Counted from the first letter of the stretch, positions 15,402 through 24,867 are shown. The stretch: DNA of 35,898 nucleotides from Verrucolacustris sp044348085 (GCA_044348085.1 JBIKTM010000019.1:1-35898), one strand, 5' to 3'. The notes: generated by a model not told the origin, from the sequence alone. Numbers and translations are program-made.

Positions 15402-17840
15402 CTAGGGTGGCCCGCTGGTTGAGGCGGTGGTAGTCGCAGGAGAACCTGCGGTAGGGTTGAGCGGTTGCCCGCTAACATCCAGGATTCTCGGAGTCACGAA
15501 AATCAAAGTATTCTTTTTAATCGCTTGCTCAGTTTTCCCCTGAAACGCACGACCAAAAACCGGAATATCGCCGATAATTGGTACTTTCTCATCGATCTTC
15601 TGAATATCTTCCCTCAACAAGCCTCCCAAAAGCAAAGTGTAACCATCACTCACCTCCACAGCAGGCAACGTCAAATCACGGCGTATAAACACAGGTTGCT
15701 GAATGTTGTTTGTCATAATCGTTACTGCTTGATTGAAATATGCCAAGGTGTACGCCGAATTAATCTGGGTTCCGTAATTAATGAATCCTTCAAAATCCAC
15801 AAAACTGGGCTCCAGCTCTAACAAGACCCTACTGTTATCTCCAGTGACATCTGGCTTCACTCCCATCTTCACCCCGATTGGCACAGGATCACTAATTTGA
15901 GAAGGGAACGAACCAATCACTGTCTCAGGTCCAGGCACACCTTGAAGATTATTATTAGCCGTAGTCTGATTCGTGCTCGTACTATTAATTGTCCGAATGG
16001 AAGACTGAGGATCACTATACTCTTTGACGTACTTAAACTCTTGAGTTACCTCAATCACACCCTTTTGCCCTCTCTTCAGAATAATCGATGGATTAGCCAA
16101 AACATTTGCACTATTTTTCTGAGAAACAGCTTGGATTAAAGTCCGAAGCTGCATTCCATTCAAAATTGTTCCACCAAGATCCATCGTATTCAATGCATAG
16201 GAGCTGGTTTGGTTCGTCCCAGCTAGAACCCCTGACTGGAGAAAAGATTGGAGCGTATTGTTCGGAAGCAATCCTACACCTTGAATCTGATTGAGCTGGG
16301 CATTCACACCCCGCTGCGTCGAGGCTGATGGTGTCGCCCCTCCGCTGGTTGAATCAAAACCAGCTGGGACTGGTGAGAGCAAATTAATACCTGACCCACC
16401 CAGCGTCGAATTCACTGTAATAGAGTCCAAATCTAATTGATTGATTTCAACTAGGCGTACTCCTACTTGAATCAAAAGGGTCTGCTCCTCAGCTGCACTG
16501 ATAAGCTGGCCGATCATATCCAACATCTCCTGATTATTTACCACCTTCAACTGGCTAGTCTTCTGATTGTAAACTGCATAAGCGCCATTCGGAAAAACTA
16601 CCCCAAGATCTTCCAACTTCTTTTGTTCGTTTTTTCCCGCTGAATCTGACCCTGTTGTAACCGTACCCCCTCCTGCCCCTCTAGGCGCATCAGTTCCAGC
16701 ATCCTCTTTTCCATCAGCTCCTTTGAAGAAGGAGGGACTTACGGTGAAATTCTGGGAATTCAATTCAGGCCTTTTTTCCACCAAGGGACCAAAAGTAACG
16801 CCTATGTCTGTAATCCTTGCCTTTACCCCTGCAATTTGTGAGATATATCGAACCACCTCGGCCAAAGAGGTCTGACGCAACCGTAAAGTCACGGGCTGTG
16901 GATTTGCAACATCAGTGCTAACAACAAAGTTAACCCCTACTTTAGCGGCCTCGGGATCATACGTTCTGCTCAGACTGATCAGCGCTCGACGAATTGTCTC
17001 GAGATCTGCACCCGAAAAATCGACCTGTGGAATGACTGTTTTCTGCAGCTTCTTTTCCAATATGTACGCGGGAGATGCTGTCATAGCCCCTGTGATTTCA
17101 ATTCCACCTACCGCCGCCCCGCTTTTGGGGTAAATATTGTTCCATGCTTCGCGAACCTCCCTTCTTCTTTCAAGGTTTGATAGGTCACGCGCTTTTTCCG
17201 CCACTAAAGCACGCTCCTCATAAATCTTCTGAATTCCCTCCGTTGCAACCTGATTGAAGGGATCGGCCTCCAAAACATCCTCATACCTCTCTTCAGCTTT
17301 GGCGAGCTGACCCGTCTCGCGTAAAGCTTGAGCTTCCTCCAACCCGCTTCTAACAATTGTAAGTCTGTCAAAAAACTTTGTCGTTAGCGCAGGGTTGACC
17401 GTTTCCGTGCCAGATACACCTCGCCGTAACACTTCGTCACTTTTCTGCAACTGAAGAATAGCTGACTCATTTTTAGGATCGTGCTGAAGCGAAGCCAAAG
17501 CTCTACGCCGCGTCTCGGGCCAGTGATTCTGTTCTGCGGCAACTTCAGCAAGAGTAGCTTGAAGTTTACTCAGAGTCCTATTTACCTCCACAGCTAGGGG
17601 CGTTTCCCTCAATGACGAAGGAAGAGCTTCATAAGCCTTCTCGAGTAGCTCACAGGCTTCAGAGCTTTTGCCATCAGCCACCATCTTTCGACTCACTCCA
17701 TAAGCTTCTTTCAAAGGCTGTAACAGCTGCTCCCTTTTCACCGTCTCAGCTTCGATCTGTTCTTGAAGTGTGCTCGCACCAACAACAGATTTCCCGGAAA
17801 ATCCTAAGCAAAGAGAAAGGATGAGTAGAAAGATCTTCAT
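15402..17840 (-). CDS. Second (tandem) secretin-family outer-membrane protein
   Basis: The 812-residue protein has a signal peptide (MKIFLLILSLCLGFSGKSVVGA). An alpha-helical TPR-like N-terminal part (about 25-235) and an N0/STN-like domain (about 268-350; TLRLRQTSLAEVVRYISQI) come next. A secretin core follows (about 455-790), ending with VSDGYTLLLGGLL, VPIIGDIPVFGRAF (753-766) and TLIFVTPRILD. The tail is Ser/Thr/Pro-rich. The ATG overlaps the stop of the upstream secretin. It shares with that protein the N-terminal repeat layout (a DPFN/DPYN turn) and an FEGF-x-x-YG motif, so the two arose by duplication. Expected function: a ring-shaped outer-membrane gate. It is last in the operon. Confidence 0.88.
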   Translation of the reverse strand: MKIFLLILSLCLGFSGKSVVGASTLQEQIEAETVKREQLLQPLKEAYGVSRKMVADGKSSEACELLEKAYEALPSSLRETPLAVEVNRTLSKLQATLAEVAAEQNHWPETRRRALASLQHDPKNESAILQLQKSDEVLRRGVSGTETVNPALTTKFFDRLTIVRSGLEEAQALRETGQLAKAEERYEDVLEADPFNQVATEGIQKIYEERALVAEKARDLSNLERRREVREAWNNIYPKSGAAVGGIEITGAMTASPAYILEKKLQKTVIPQVDFSGADLETIRRALISLSRTYDPEAAKVGVNFVVSTDVANPQPVTLRLRQTSLAEVVRYISQIAGVKARITDIGVTFGPLVEKRPELNSQNFTVSPSFFKGADGKEDAGTDAPRGAGGGTVTTGSDSAGKNEQKKLEDLGVVFPNGAYAVYNQKTSQLKVVNNQEMLDMIGQLISAAEEQTLLIQVGVRLVEINQLDLDSITVNSTLGGSGINLLSPVPAGFDSTSGGATPSASTQRGVNAQLNQIQGVGLLPNNTLQSFLQSGVLAGTNQTSSYALNTMDLGGTILNGMQLRTLIQAVSQKNSANVLANPSIILKRGQKGVIEVTQEFKYVKEYSDPQSSIRTINSTSTNQTTANNNLQGVPGPETVIGSFPSQISDPVPIGVKMGVKPDVTGDNSRVLLELEPSFVDFEGFINYGTQINSAYTLAYFNQAVTIMTNNIQQPVFIRRDLTLPAVEVSDGYTLLLGGLLREDIQKIDEKVPIIGDIPVFGRAFQGKTEQAIKKNTLIFVTPRILDVSGQPLNPTAGSPATTTASTSGPP

Positions 17841-20266
17841 GGCACAGAGGGCATCATTTCCGCACCGCCACCTTGGGCAAATTCAGGATTTTCCTCATCT
17901 TGAGGGAAGACCAATGTGCCGTCAGGATTAATGATTCTCAAAGTGCAAAAGATTACGAGATTACTCTTAATTTTCTGCGAGGCTTCACTTCGAAAAAAAC
18001 GGCCCAACATAGGAATGTCACCCAACATAGGGACTTTATCGTCAACCAACTGAACCACATCCGAGATTAGCCCCCCCATTCCAACCGTTTCACCATCGAT
18101 CAACCGAACCCGGCTTTGAAGTGATTTTTTAGTGAATATGGGCACTAAATATGGGGCAGTGCCCACTGTCGTGTCATAGTTTGTAGTTGGATCAAGTGGA
18201 GCTGATGAAATAAGAACCCCGTAATCTACAAATCCCTCAAAATCTTCAACTAGTAGATTTGTAAAGTCTAAATCCACCGCTCTCGGAATCGAGGTGGATT
18301 CACCCTTCACCTCCAACGTTGTCCCAAGATCACGATACTCAAATCCTGTTGGGTTCGACGGCAAAATAAAACCCGCTCCCACACCCTGATCATTATTCGG
18401 CACATTCGGCTGTGTGTATGTCGTGGGATAGTACATTCGCCGAGATATCACAATTTTCGACTGCTTCCCATCTGCCAATGTCACCCTCGGCGCGGCCACT
18501 AAATCCTTCCCGATCGCGTTTTGTAAAAGCTGGAGAACCGCGGCAAAACCCTTGCCAAACACTTGGGCGTTCACCCCGACCTGATTGGATGCCGTTTGAG
18601 GGTAAGTGGGATCAAGCAACTGTTGCAGTGCCGTAACCGATCCACCACCTGGACTGAATCCTGCAGTCCCCCGAAGACCGTCAGTACCCCCTGACGCTGA
18701 CCCTGGATCATAGATTGTACCTGGAGTTCCGGGATTGGGGATTGCAGTGCTTCCACTCATTTGCAAATTAAAAGTAAAATTCTTAACGTCGTTCTCCGTA
18801 AAAGAGAGAAATTTGGTTTCTACCTCAAACTGCTTCTGCGGGGGCTCCCCCTGTGCATCTCGAATCCTCTGCTCAACCTTACTCAACTCGTTCGGGGTAT
18901 TCCTTACCACCAATTTGCCCGTATCGGAAAAACACATCGCCGATGTACTCTCCATAGCAGTATTCACTCCGATACTATCCAACACTAGTTTACCTAAATC
19001 TTTTGGCGTCTTTTGAGATTCCCCCTGCTTCACCGAATTCGCTAGTAGACTGGGGGGCAAGGTATAACTTCGCGTCTCTAACTCTGCTCCTGTCTCTGTA
19101 ATAGGCAGGATGAGTACTGCGCTGTTCTCCACATCATACCTCAACTTCTCTCCACCTCGGATCTGCTCGCACAAATACTTGAGGGCAGTTTGTAGCTTTA
19201 CGTTCCTCAACTCTAAACTAACCGTTGCCCCCTCTGGATCGACTCCGTCTGCAGGTGGCGATAACCGCAATACAAAATTAATTCCCTTTTTTTTGGGGTC
19301 GTTCTGCTCACTTAATCTTTGTAACTCCTCCACAGCGTCTCGAAGAGGTTTTTCATTAAAAACGATCTCAGGAACCTCAATTGTCGACAAGGCCTGCAGA
19401 ATCTCTGCTGAGTTAGACGGTCCAGCGATTCCAGTGCCACGAGTTTGCTTGGGATCGACTCGGGCAGGAGGAGGCGGAACCCAGGCCTCCGTCACCTGAG
19501 TCATCGCTTTTACACGGCTTGCTGAGTATCTCTTGTCCGCCACGAGTAGGCGCTTCTGCTCGACAACTTCAATCTTTTTGCGGGCTGCTGAATTATACGG
19601 GTCGATCCGCAAAACATCGTCCAATTTCTGCCGCGCAGACCGATATTGTCCCGTTTCAGTCAACTGATCAGCCAGCGAAAGAAGCTTTTTTATCTCCTTT
19701 GTTTTTTCAACTAGATCAGCTGTCGCAGCGGGATTTCCTTCAAATGGATCTGCCCCTCGTGAGGCCTCCTCCTGCATGTTAGCCGCCTGTTTTGCAACTT
19801 GAGCATTGGTAGGATCGAGATCTGCAGCCTGCTTCATCAATCCGGCAGCCTCTGCCGTCTTTCCCGCTTTTTCTTGTGCCAACGCCTGAGCGGCCAAGGA
19901 CTTCGCAACACCCACCCGAGCACGATGATAAAATCCCGACGTGCTGGTTTGAGGATCTGTCTGATTCATCACCAACCGAAACTTTGCCTGCGCATGCTCC
20001 CACTCCCCCGCTTGGTATAAACGCTCTGCTAAATCTAAATTCTCATTTAGTCGAAACGTTACCTCTCGGCGTCGATCAATCTCTCGCTGTGTCATCTCCG
20101 CCGATGACTGAACACGAGGGGGCACACTTGCATCAGCTGCCAAATCAGGCCCCTCTTGAGCAGAGCTTGGAAAGCGGCTGAAGCCGAACAACAACAAACA
20201 ACAAAGCGGTAATACCTTCACAACTTTGAAATATACCGCTTGGGCAGGCAACTGGGTCAACGCCAC
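17837..20266 (-). CDS. Secretin-family outer-membrane protein, Amuc_1098-like
   Basis: The protein has 809 residues from GTG 20266, preceded by GAGAGG at good spacing. A hydrophobic signal segment (about 15-36) is followed by helical TPR-like repeats (60-240) and an N0/STN-like domain (about 296-395; VPEIVFNEKPLRDAVEELQR). An N1-like domain (about 420-470; KLVVRNTPNELSKVEQRI) and a secretin core with GETVGMGGLI, KVPMLGDIPMLGRFF (744-758) and NLVIFCTLRIIN follow. Such proteins form the outer-membrane channel of type IV pili or type II secretion. It lies 31 bases after the Amuc_1099-like gene, as in the Akkermansia cluster recalled from memory. Confidence 0.9.
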   Translation of the reverse strand: MALTQLPAQAVYFKVVKVLPLCCLLLFGFSRFPSSAQEGPDLAADASVPPRVQSSAEMTQREIDRRREVTFRLNENLDLAERLYQAGEWEHAQAKFRLVMNQTDPQTSTSGFYHRARVGVAKSLAAQALAQEKAGKTAEAAGLMKQAADLDPTNAQVAKQAANMQEEASRGADPFEGNPAATADLVEKTKEIKKLLSLADQLTETGQYRSARQKLDDVLRIDPYNSAARKKIEVVEQKRLLVADKRYSASRVKAMTQVTEAWVPPPPARVDPKQTRGTGIAGPSNSAEILQALSTIEVPEIVFNEKPLRDAVEELQRLSEQNDPKKKGINFVLRLSPPADGVDPEGATVSLELRNVKLQTALKYLCEQIRGGEKLRYDVENSAVLILPITETGAELETRSYTLPPSLLANSVKQGESQKTPKDLGKLVLDSIGVNTAMESTSAMCFSDTGKLVVRNTPNELSKVEQRIRDAQGEPPQKQFEVETKFLSFTENDVKNFTFNLQMSGSTAIPNPGTPGTIYDPGSASGGTDGLRGTAGFSPGGGSVTALQQLLDPTYPQTASNQVGVNAQVFGKGFAAVLQLLQNAIGKDLVAAPRVTLADGKQSKIVISRRMYYPTTYTQPNVPNNDQGVGAGFILPSNPTGFEYRDLGTTLEVKGESTSIPRAVDLDFTNLLVEDFEGFVDYGVLISSAPLDPTTNYDTTVGTAPYLVPIFTKKSLQSRVRLIDGETVGMGGLISDVVQLVDDKVPMLGDIPMLGRFFRSEASQKIKSNLVIFCTLRIINPDGTLVFPQDEENPEFAQGGGAEMMPSVP

Positions 20267-20297
20267 CCCCAGCCTCTCGTGAAGAACTTACCAATGA

Positions 20298-21374
20298 CTA
20301 GGGAGATGCTGTGAGCATCTCCTTAGGCAGAATATCGACTGACTCTCCTTCAGGCTTCATACGCAGAGAGACTTTTTGCGCGCTCGCGGCAACAACAACG
20401 AACGTTTTCCCTGCGTACGGGAAACTTTGTCCAATCCGATACGGGCCCATTTCCCCCTCTCCAGGCACCAACGAAATCAAACGCACGTCACCCACCCCCC
20501 AATCGACTCCCCTTGACTTTCCTCTCTCGTCAATTTTCAAGCTAATCGGCCCGTTCAGGTCATCCAACCTCTCCAAAACGATCATGGAATCATCATACTC
20601 ATTCTCCGTTTTTGTTTTCTCATCCAATTTGATCCCTTTGTCGTCTTTGTACTCTTTTACGAAAAGCGGAATAGCATGGGGGCAAGGATTCGTCCCTCCC
20701 ACCTTTCCTTTGACCTCATCCTCGCTTTTCAAGACATCCAATCCCTTTGCTGTTACCACCACCCACAGCTTGTCTCCGGTCGCAACATCAACATCTTTAG
20801 GCTTTCCGACTGTTTTAAACCGTAATGTGTATCGCCCAGCACTTTTTCCAGAAAAACTTACCGCCATTTTAGCTGGATCCACCGAAGCAATTTTTAGTTT
20901 TACCCATTTCGAGGGGCTACTGGCAGCGTCTTGAGGGTTGGTCTTTTTTTGATACTCCTCCAAGTTGGTAAATCCGTCCTGATCCTCATCTTGTCCGCCT
21001 ACCTCTGGGTCTTCAGGAGAAAAACCATACTTCAACTTCCAGCCAACTTGTATCCCATCCTCGGTGACCTGATCCGGATTGAGGGGTTGAACGGGTTCAG
21101 CCTCCTTGGGCAAAAACACAAGGCTTCGCGATACAAAAACTCGATGCTTTTCCAGCGTATCCTTGAGTCCTTTCTTCTTTTGCTCCAACTCCCCGATTTT
21201 GGCGTGAAACTCAGAAGCCTTTTGCTTTGTTTCAGCAAGGGGAGACTTGCCACCCCCTGTGGGTGTCTCTACTGGCTCTGGCCATCCTGGCTGAAGAAAC
21301 CCAAAGGTTAGGGCCGCAAGCCCCAACACAACCAATCCAACACCTCCCCCAATCCACCATGGCGAAAGTTTCAT
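20298..21374 (-). CDS. Amuc_1099-like membrane-anchored protein with calcium-loop motif
   Basis: The protein has 358 residues from ATG 21374, overlapping the upstream stop by one base (TAATG); an in-frame ATG 48 bases earlier would add a non-membrane leader. A single N-terminal transmembrane helix (about 6-28) is followed by a coiled coil (45-80). Next is a thrombospondin-3/dockerin-like loop, DEDQDGFTNLEEYQKKTNP (129-147), whose acidic spacing would bind calcium. Two beta-rich segments follow (155-215 and 260-350). By layout it may serve as the PilP-like or PilO-like link between inner-membrane and secretin parts. That role is inference. Confidence 0.8.
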   Translation of the reverse strand: MKLSPWWIGGGVGLVVLGLAALTFGFLQPGWPEPVETPTGGGKSPLAETKQKASEFHAKIGELEQKKKGLKDTLEKHRVFVSRSLVFLPKEAEPVQPLNPDQVTEDGIQVGWKLKYGFSPEDPEVGGQDEDQDGFTNLEEYQKKTNPQDAASSPSKWVKLKIASVDPAKMAVSFSGKSAGRYTLRFKTVGKPKDVDVATGDKLWVVVTAKGLDVLKSEDEVKGKVGGTNPCPHAIPLFVKEYKDDKGIKLDEKTKTENEYDDSMIVLERLDDLNGPISLKIDERGKSRGVDWGVGDVRLISLVPGEGEMGPYRIGQSFPYAGKTFVVVAASAQKVSLRMKPEGESVDILPKEMLTASP

Positions 21375-22402
21375 TACGTTTTCCCTTTTACAGGAGTTTT
21401 TCCTGCCACAGGTGTTTTCCAACCGACAAAATCAATCCGCACCACAACTTTCATCCTCTCTTTACCTGCTAACACCATCAAAAGTGGAGGTCGGCTCGGT
21501 GGATTTGCGCTTCCTCTTGCTCCATCTGTCGGATTCTCAGCCGCAGCTCCATCCGTAGGCTTATTTGCATCTGCGAATTTCTTGGCTACCTCACTGCGCT
21601 TAGGGAATTCCTTCAAATCATTTTCCAGACTCAAGTTCATCACGACAAAAAGCCATGGATCCTTGGCGACTCTTTGAATAAAGCCATATAGAACCTCGGG
21701 TGAACTATCAAACTGCAACGTATAGCCCTCACGGAAAGTTCCTGTTGAGCCTCCAGCTTTTGCTTTTTCACCGCTCTTTTTATCAGAGTCGGGGGCGGAA
21801 ACCCCAGGGCTAACGATCGACTGTATAATGCACTGCGTTGGATACTTTTCTTTGGCCGTCTTTTTTGCGTCCATCAGCAACTCCACTAACTTTTCCGCAA
21901 CGGAAAGTTGTCGAGCCAATTCAGGAACTTTCTCCGCAGAGGGATTCTGCTGCTTGTACTCTTGCAGGCCCAAATAAAAATCATCCGCTAAAATGACCCG
22001 ACTGTTGTCCCCCTTTTTCCCTGACTGTTTTTTCAAACGGTCGTTCGTCGCAATCAGACGATCCTTCCACTGGTTCGGATCTTGGGACCAACCTTGCCCC
22101 ACCCCAGAGGCTTTTTCATACCCCTCCCTCCAACTTCCAACTAACCCCTCCTCACCTTGACTTACTTCCTCTGCTACTTTTCCAATCTCGACTGCCTCCT
22201 TGCGAACTGCCCCCGCCCCTCCGGGCCTCGTCAATATGGCCGCAAGTTCTGGCTTGCCTTTGCGGTCCGCTAAAGACTGTGCCTGCGATTGCACCTCACT
22301 CAAAGAACTCCATCCAAAATATGCCACAGCAACAACAACAAGGAGGAATCCCCCCCCAGCAACAGCCAAAACCATCTGGGGTTGTGTCATCTTACCCTTC
22401 AT
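21374..22402 (-). CDS. Amuc_1100-like membrane-anchored protein (PilO-like position)
   Basis: This 342-residue protein starts at ATG 22402 overlapping the PilM-PilN stop (ATGA). One N-terminal transmembrane helix (about 10-30), a coiled coil (33-85) and two small alpha/beta domains follow. A strand segment with GKERMKVVVRIDFVGW comes near the end (313-328). From memory, the Akkermansia protein Amuc_1100 has the same order and a similar end (KEQVFVQVSLNLVHF), so homology is likely although identity is low. Amuc_1100 is known as a host TLR2-signalling pilus-associated protein. Nothing here shows that this copy does the same. Confidence 0.78.
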   Translation of the reverse strand: MKGKMTQPQMVLAVAGGGFLLVVVAVAYFGWSSLSEVQSQAQSLADRKGKPELAAILTRPGGAGAVRKEAVEIGKVAEEVSQGEEGLVGSWREGYEKASGVGQGWSQDPNQWKDRLIATNDRLKKQSGKKGDNSRVILADDFYLGLQEYKQQNPSAEKVPELARQLSVAEKLVELLMDAKKTAKEKYPTQCIIQSIVSPGVSAPDSDKKSGEKAKAGGSTGTFREGYTLQFDSSPEVLYGFIQRVAKDPWLFVVMNLSLENDLKEFPKRSEVAKKFADANKPTDGAAAENPTDGARGSANPPSRPPLLMVLAGKERMKVVVRIDFVGWKTPVAGKTPVKGKT

Positions 22403-24138
22403 GGATTAGCCGGCTTTTTAGCCGCCTCCACAGGAACAACTCCGCCCACAGGCCACTCGGCCCTCATGGCAAACTTGAGTGCCACCTGCTCCGTTTTTCC
22501 GTCCACCCGCTCGGGGTTGTCTCGCTGAGTTGTCGTTACGTTTTGTAAAATTCCGCCCTCACTCAAACCCTTGCGAAAGTCTTCCACCACTTTTGCATCC
22601 GCGGCTTCTGACTGCGTTTCAAAGAATCCACCAATTTCCAATACGGGGACCGAGGGCTTGGCATTTACTGGCTTTGCAGGCGCACCCTCCCCCTCCGCAC
22701 CAGCGACGCTTTCACTCAGCTTAAGGGATGTTACCCATAAACCAGGTAAACTTTTGGACCGAATCTCCTCAAGCAAGATAGGCCATCTCATACGCTCCCC
22801 CTCCAGAACAAGAGCCTGATTCGCCAGATTCAATAGGTCAGTAACTTTTTTCTGCTCGGCACTTACTTGGGTCAAAACCCCTTCCGCTTCATCCACCTCG
22901 ACAGCCTGTGGGGCTATGAGTGACCCCAGACGGGTGGATTGCCAAAAACCGTGGATTCCTGGAAGTAAAAGCATGAAACCTACCGCTACTGCGACCGCTA
23001 CCATCGCAGGACGATCTTTGACACGTCCAGCAGCCGCCTTTTGCGCTGATCCCAATATATTAATTTTGCAAGGGCTGTCTGGCAGGCCCCGCAACGCAGC
23101 CCCCACCAAACCTGCCCATGCAGGGAAGTTTTTCGCGATCTCAGCACGATTTACACCCGTTCCAATCGACATTCTTCGAAATGGTTGAAAGTACTCAACA
23201 GGGATCTTTAATTTATCCCGAAAGAACAGATCCGTAAGACCCAAGGCCGACCCACCCCCCGCCAAAAGCACCCGTGTCGGCCTACTCCCTGCCTGTTGGC
23301 TTCGATAAAAAGTAATCGAGCGCTCAACTTCCGTGTGCAATTTTGTCATCACTCCACGAGCCAATTTACTTATGCGTGCCACCTGCTCCTCAGCAGGCTC
23401 CTCGTACGAACCTCCCGGATGGACAAAACCTTTGGCCCTTTTTAATACCTCTGCTCCGGCAAAAGACTCCTGCAAATCCGCAGCAATTGCCTGCGTTACA
23501 CTGGCACCCCCCAGAGGCACAACCCGACAAAAAATCTTTTTCCCCTCAACCAGCAAAATATTGGTCGATCTCGCTCCGATCTCCAAAATCAAGGTACATG
23601 TCTCAACTTCAGGATACTGATATCGAAAAGCGTTGATCAAGGCAGTGGGGGAAAGATCAACAATATCTGTCTTCAGCCCAGCCGCCGAAGCGGCCGCCAT
23701 GGTCTCAGTAACCGTCTCAGTCTTCATCGCGACAATCAGAGCCTCCAACTCGGCCGCTCCGGCTTGGCCTGGGGGAAAGACTTGAAAATCCCAACTTGCC
23801 TCCTCAATCGCAGGCACCGCCTGCTGAGCCTCAAATCCAACCATCTGCTCAACTTGTCCCGGATCACTCAACGGAAGCTTGATCACCCGTGTGAAAACCG
23901 AGGGTCCACCCAGACAAAGTGTGGTCAAACCCGACTTAACGCCAACTTCTTTAACCAAAGAACCTATCGCCTGCATAACAGCTGGAAAAAATTCCGCCGG
24001 TTTCATTGGATCTATATTGAGACTGATGGACCTCAAAAGAGTTAAAACAGGCATACCCCGTTTGTCCGGACTGATTTCACCAATTCGGACCTCCCCAGCC
24101 CCCACATCCAGCACTACTCTTCGTGCAAAAGTTGCCAT
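22399..24138 (-). CDS. pilM: PilM-PilN-like fusion protein (Amuc_1101-like)
   Basis: The protein has 579 residues. The N-terminal half (about 1-350) is an actin-like ATPase of the PilM type: VVLDVGAGEVRIGEI, LILEIGARSTNILLVEGKK, VVPLGGASVTQAI and VLLAGGGSALGL. A single transmembrane helix (about 377-397) and a PilN-like periplasmic part (about 398-579) follow, with LLEEIRSKSLPGLWVTSLKL. In classical type IV pilus systems PilM and PilN are separate partners, so this is a natural fusion. It should anchor the assembly platform at the inner membrane and pass signals from the cytoplasm. No PilB/PilT motor or pilin is in the window. Confidence 0.87.
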   Translation of the reverse strand: MATFARRVVLDVGAGEVRIGEISPDKRGMPVLTLLRSISLNIDPMKPAEFFPAVMQAIGSLVKEVGVKSGLTTLCLGGPSVFTRVIKLPLSDPGQVEQMVGFEAQQAVPAIEEASWDFQVFPPGQAGAAELEALIVAMKTETVTETMAAASAAGLKTDIVDLSPTALINAFRYQYPEVETCTLILEIGARSTNILLVEGKKIFCRVVPLGGASVTQAIAADLQESFAGAEVLKRAKGFVHPGGSYEEPAEEQVARISKLARGVMTKLHTEVERSITFYRSQQAGSRPTRVLLAGGGSALGLTDLFFRDKLKIPVEYFQPFRRMSIGTGVNRAEIAKNFPAWAGLVGAALRGLPDSPCKINILGSAQKAAAGRVKDRPAMVAVAVAVGFMLLLPGIHGFWQSTRLGSLIAPQAVEVDEAEGVLTQVSAEQKKVTDLLNLANQALVLEGERMRWPILLEEIRSKSLPGLWVTSLKLSESVAGAEGEGAPAKPVNAKPSVPVLEIGGFFETQSEAADAKVVEDFRKGLSEGGILQNVTTTQRDNPERVDGKTEQVALKFAMRAEWPVGGVVPVEAAKKPANP

Positions 24139-24156
24139 ATTGAAAGCCCCCGTCTA

Positions 24157-24861
24157 TCAGGGCTTTTTCGGCTGAGGATAACGCTTATAATCTTTTGGCC
24201 AAAAAGGAGTTTCGTAAATCGGGAGTAGTACTCCAGTAACCTCTTGAGCATCGGCACTTTTATTCCAATCAGGATCCTTCTTTCCTCCTCGCCCGCTCAG
24301 TCCTTTTTCCTTACCCCCTTGTAAATCAAAGGCCCCCTCAACAGGCGCACCCGCCTCGGTTGCCTCCACTTTCAAATTCATCATTCCCTTTGCCCAATCT
24401 TGCTCGCCCCCAGGCTTCGTCCCGGCAAAACGCAACACCGATGCGGGAGGCAAGAAAACGCCAGCATAGTGTTTTTTGCCCTTAGGCACATCCCGGTACG
24501 TAGCCTCTCCTGTGAGCACAACAAATTTCTCTTTCAGCTTGCCCCCCTCGGGCTCAGGCACACCTTCATAACCCTCTAGGTAAAATTTAAACTTCACCTC
24601 AGGAGTGAACTTATTTGTGGTTGAAAAAGGAACATCAATCCTCAACCACCTTCCTTCCTGTGTTGCTTTATTGTCATCAACCGATGGCGCCGGTTTTCCG
24701 CCTGAGCCTACCGAGTCAGGAACGGATGCTAGCTCTATCTCAAGCTCTTGAATCTTGCCAAACTCCAAATTTGATTTCTCCTTCTTTTCCTCCTGCGCCC
24801 CCACTCCCATAGGGACTCCAGCAATCAAAACCCCAAGGCAAAGAATTTTTAAAGCACCCAT
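24157..24861 (-). CDS. Amuc_1102-like exported protein, first gene of the pilus-like operon
   Basis: The 234-residue protein has a signal peptide (MGALKILCLGVLIAGVPMGVGA). A mostly beta-strand, charged mature region follows: WLRIDVPFSTTNKFTPEVKF, FVVLTGEATYRDVPKGKKHY and GVFLPPASVLRF. It ends with PFWPKDYKRYPQP. I know no functional domain for it. The link to Amuc_1102 rests on position at the head of the same gene order and on general layout. No Shine-Dalgarno sequence precedes the ATG. It begins 18 bases ahead of the pilM-pilN gene. Confidence 0.72.
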   Translation of the reverse strand: MGALKILCLGVLIAGVPMGVGAQEEKKEKSNLEFGKIQELEIELASVPDSVGSGGKPAPSVDDNKATQEGRWLRIDVPFSTTNKFTPEVKFKFYLEGYEGVPEPEGGKLKEKFVVLTGEATYRDVPKGKKHYAGVFLPPASVLRFAGTKPGGEQDWAKGMMNLKVEATEAGAPVEGAFDLQGGKEKGLSGRGGKKDPDWNKSADAQEVTGVLLPIYETPFWPKDYKRYPQPKKP

Positions 24862-24867
24862 CAGAAT

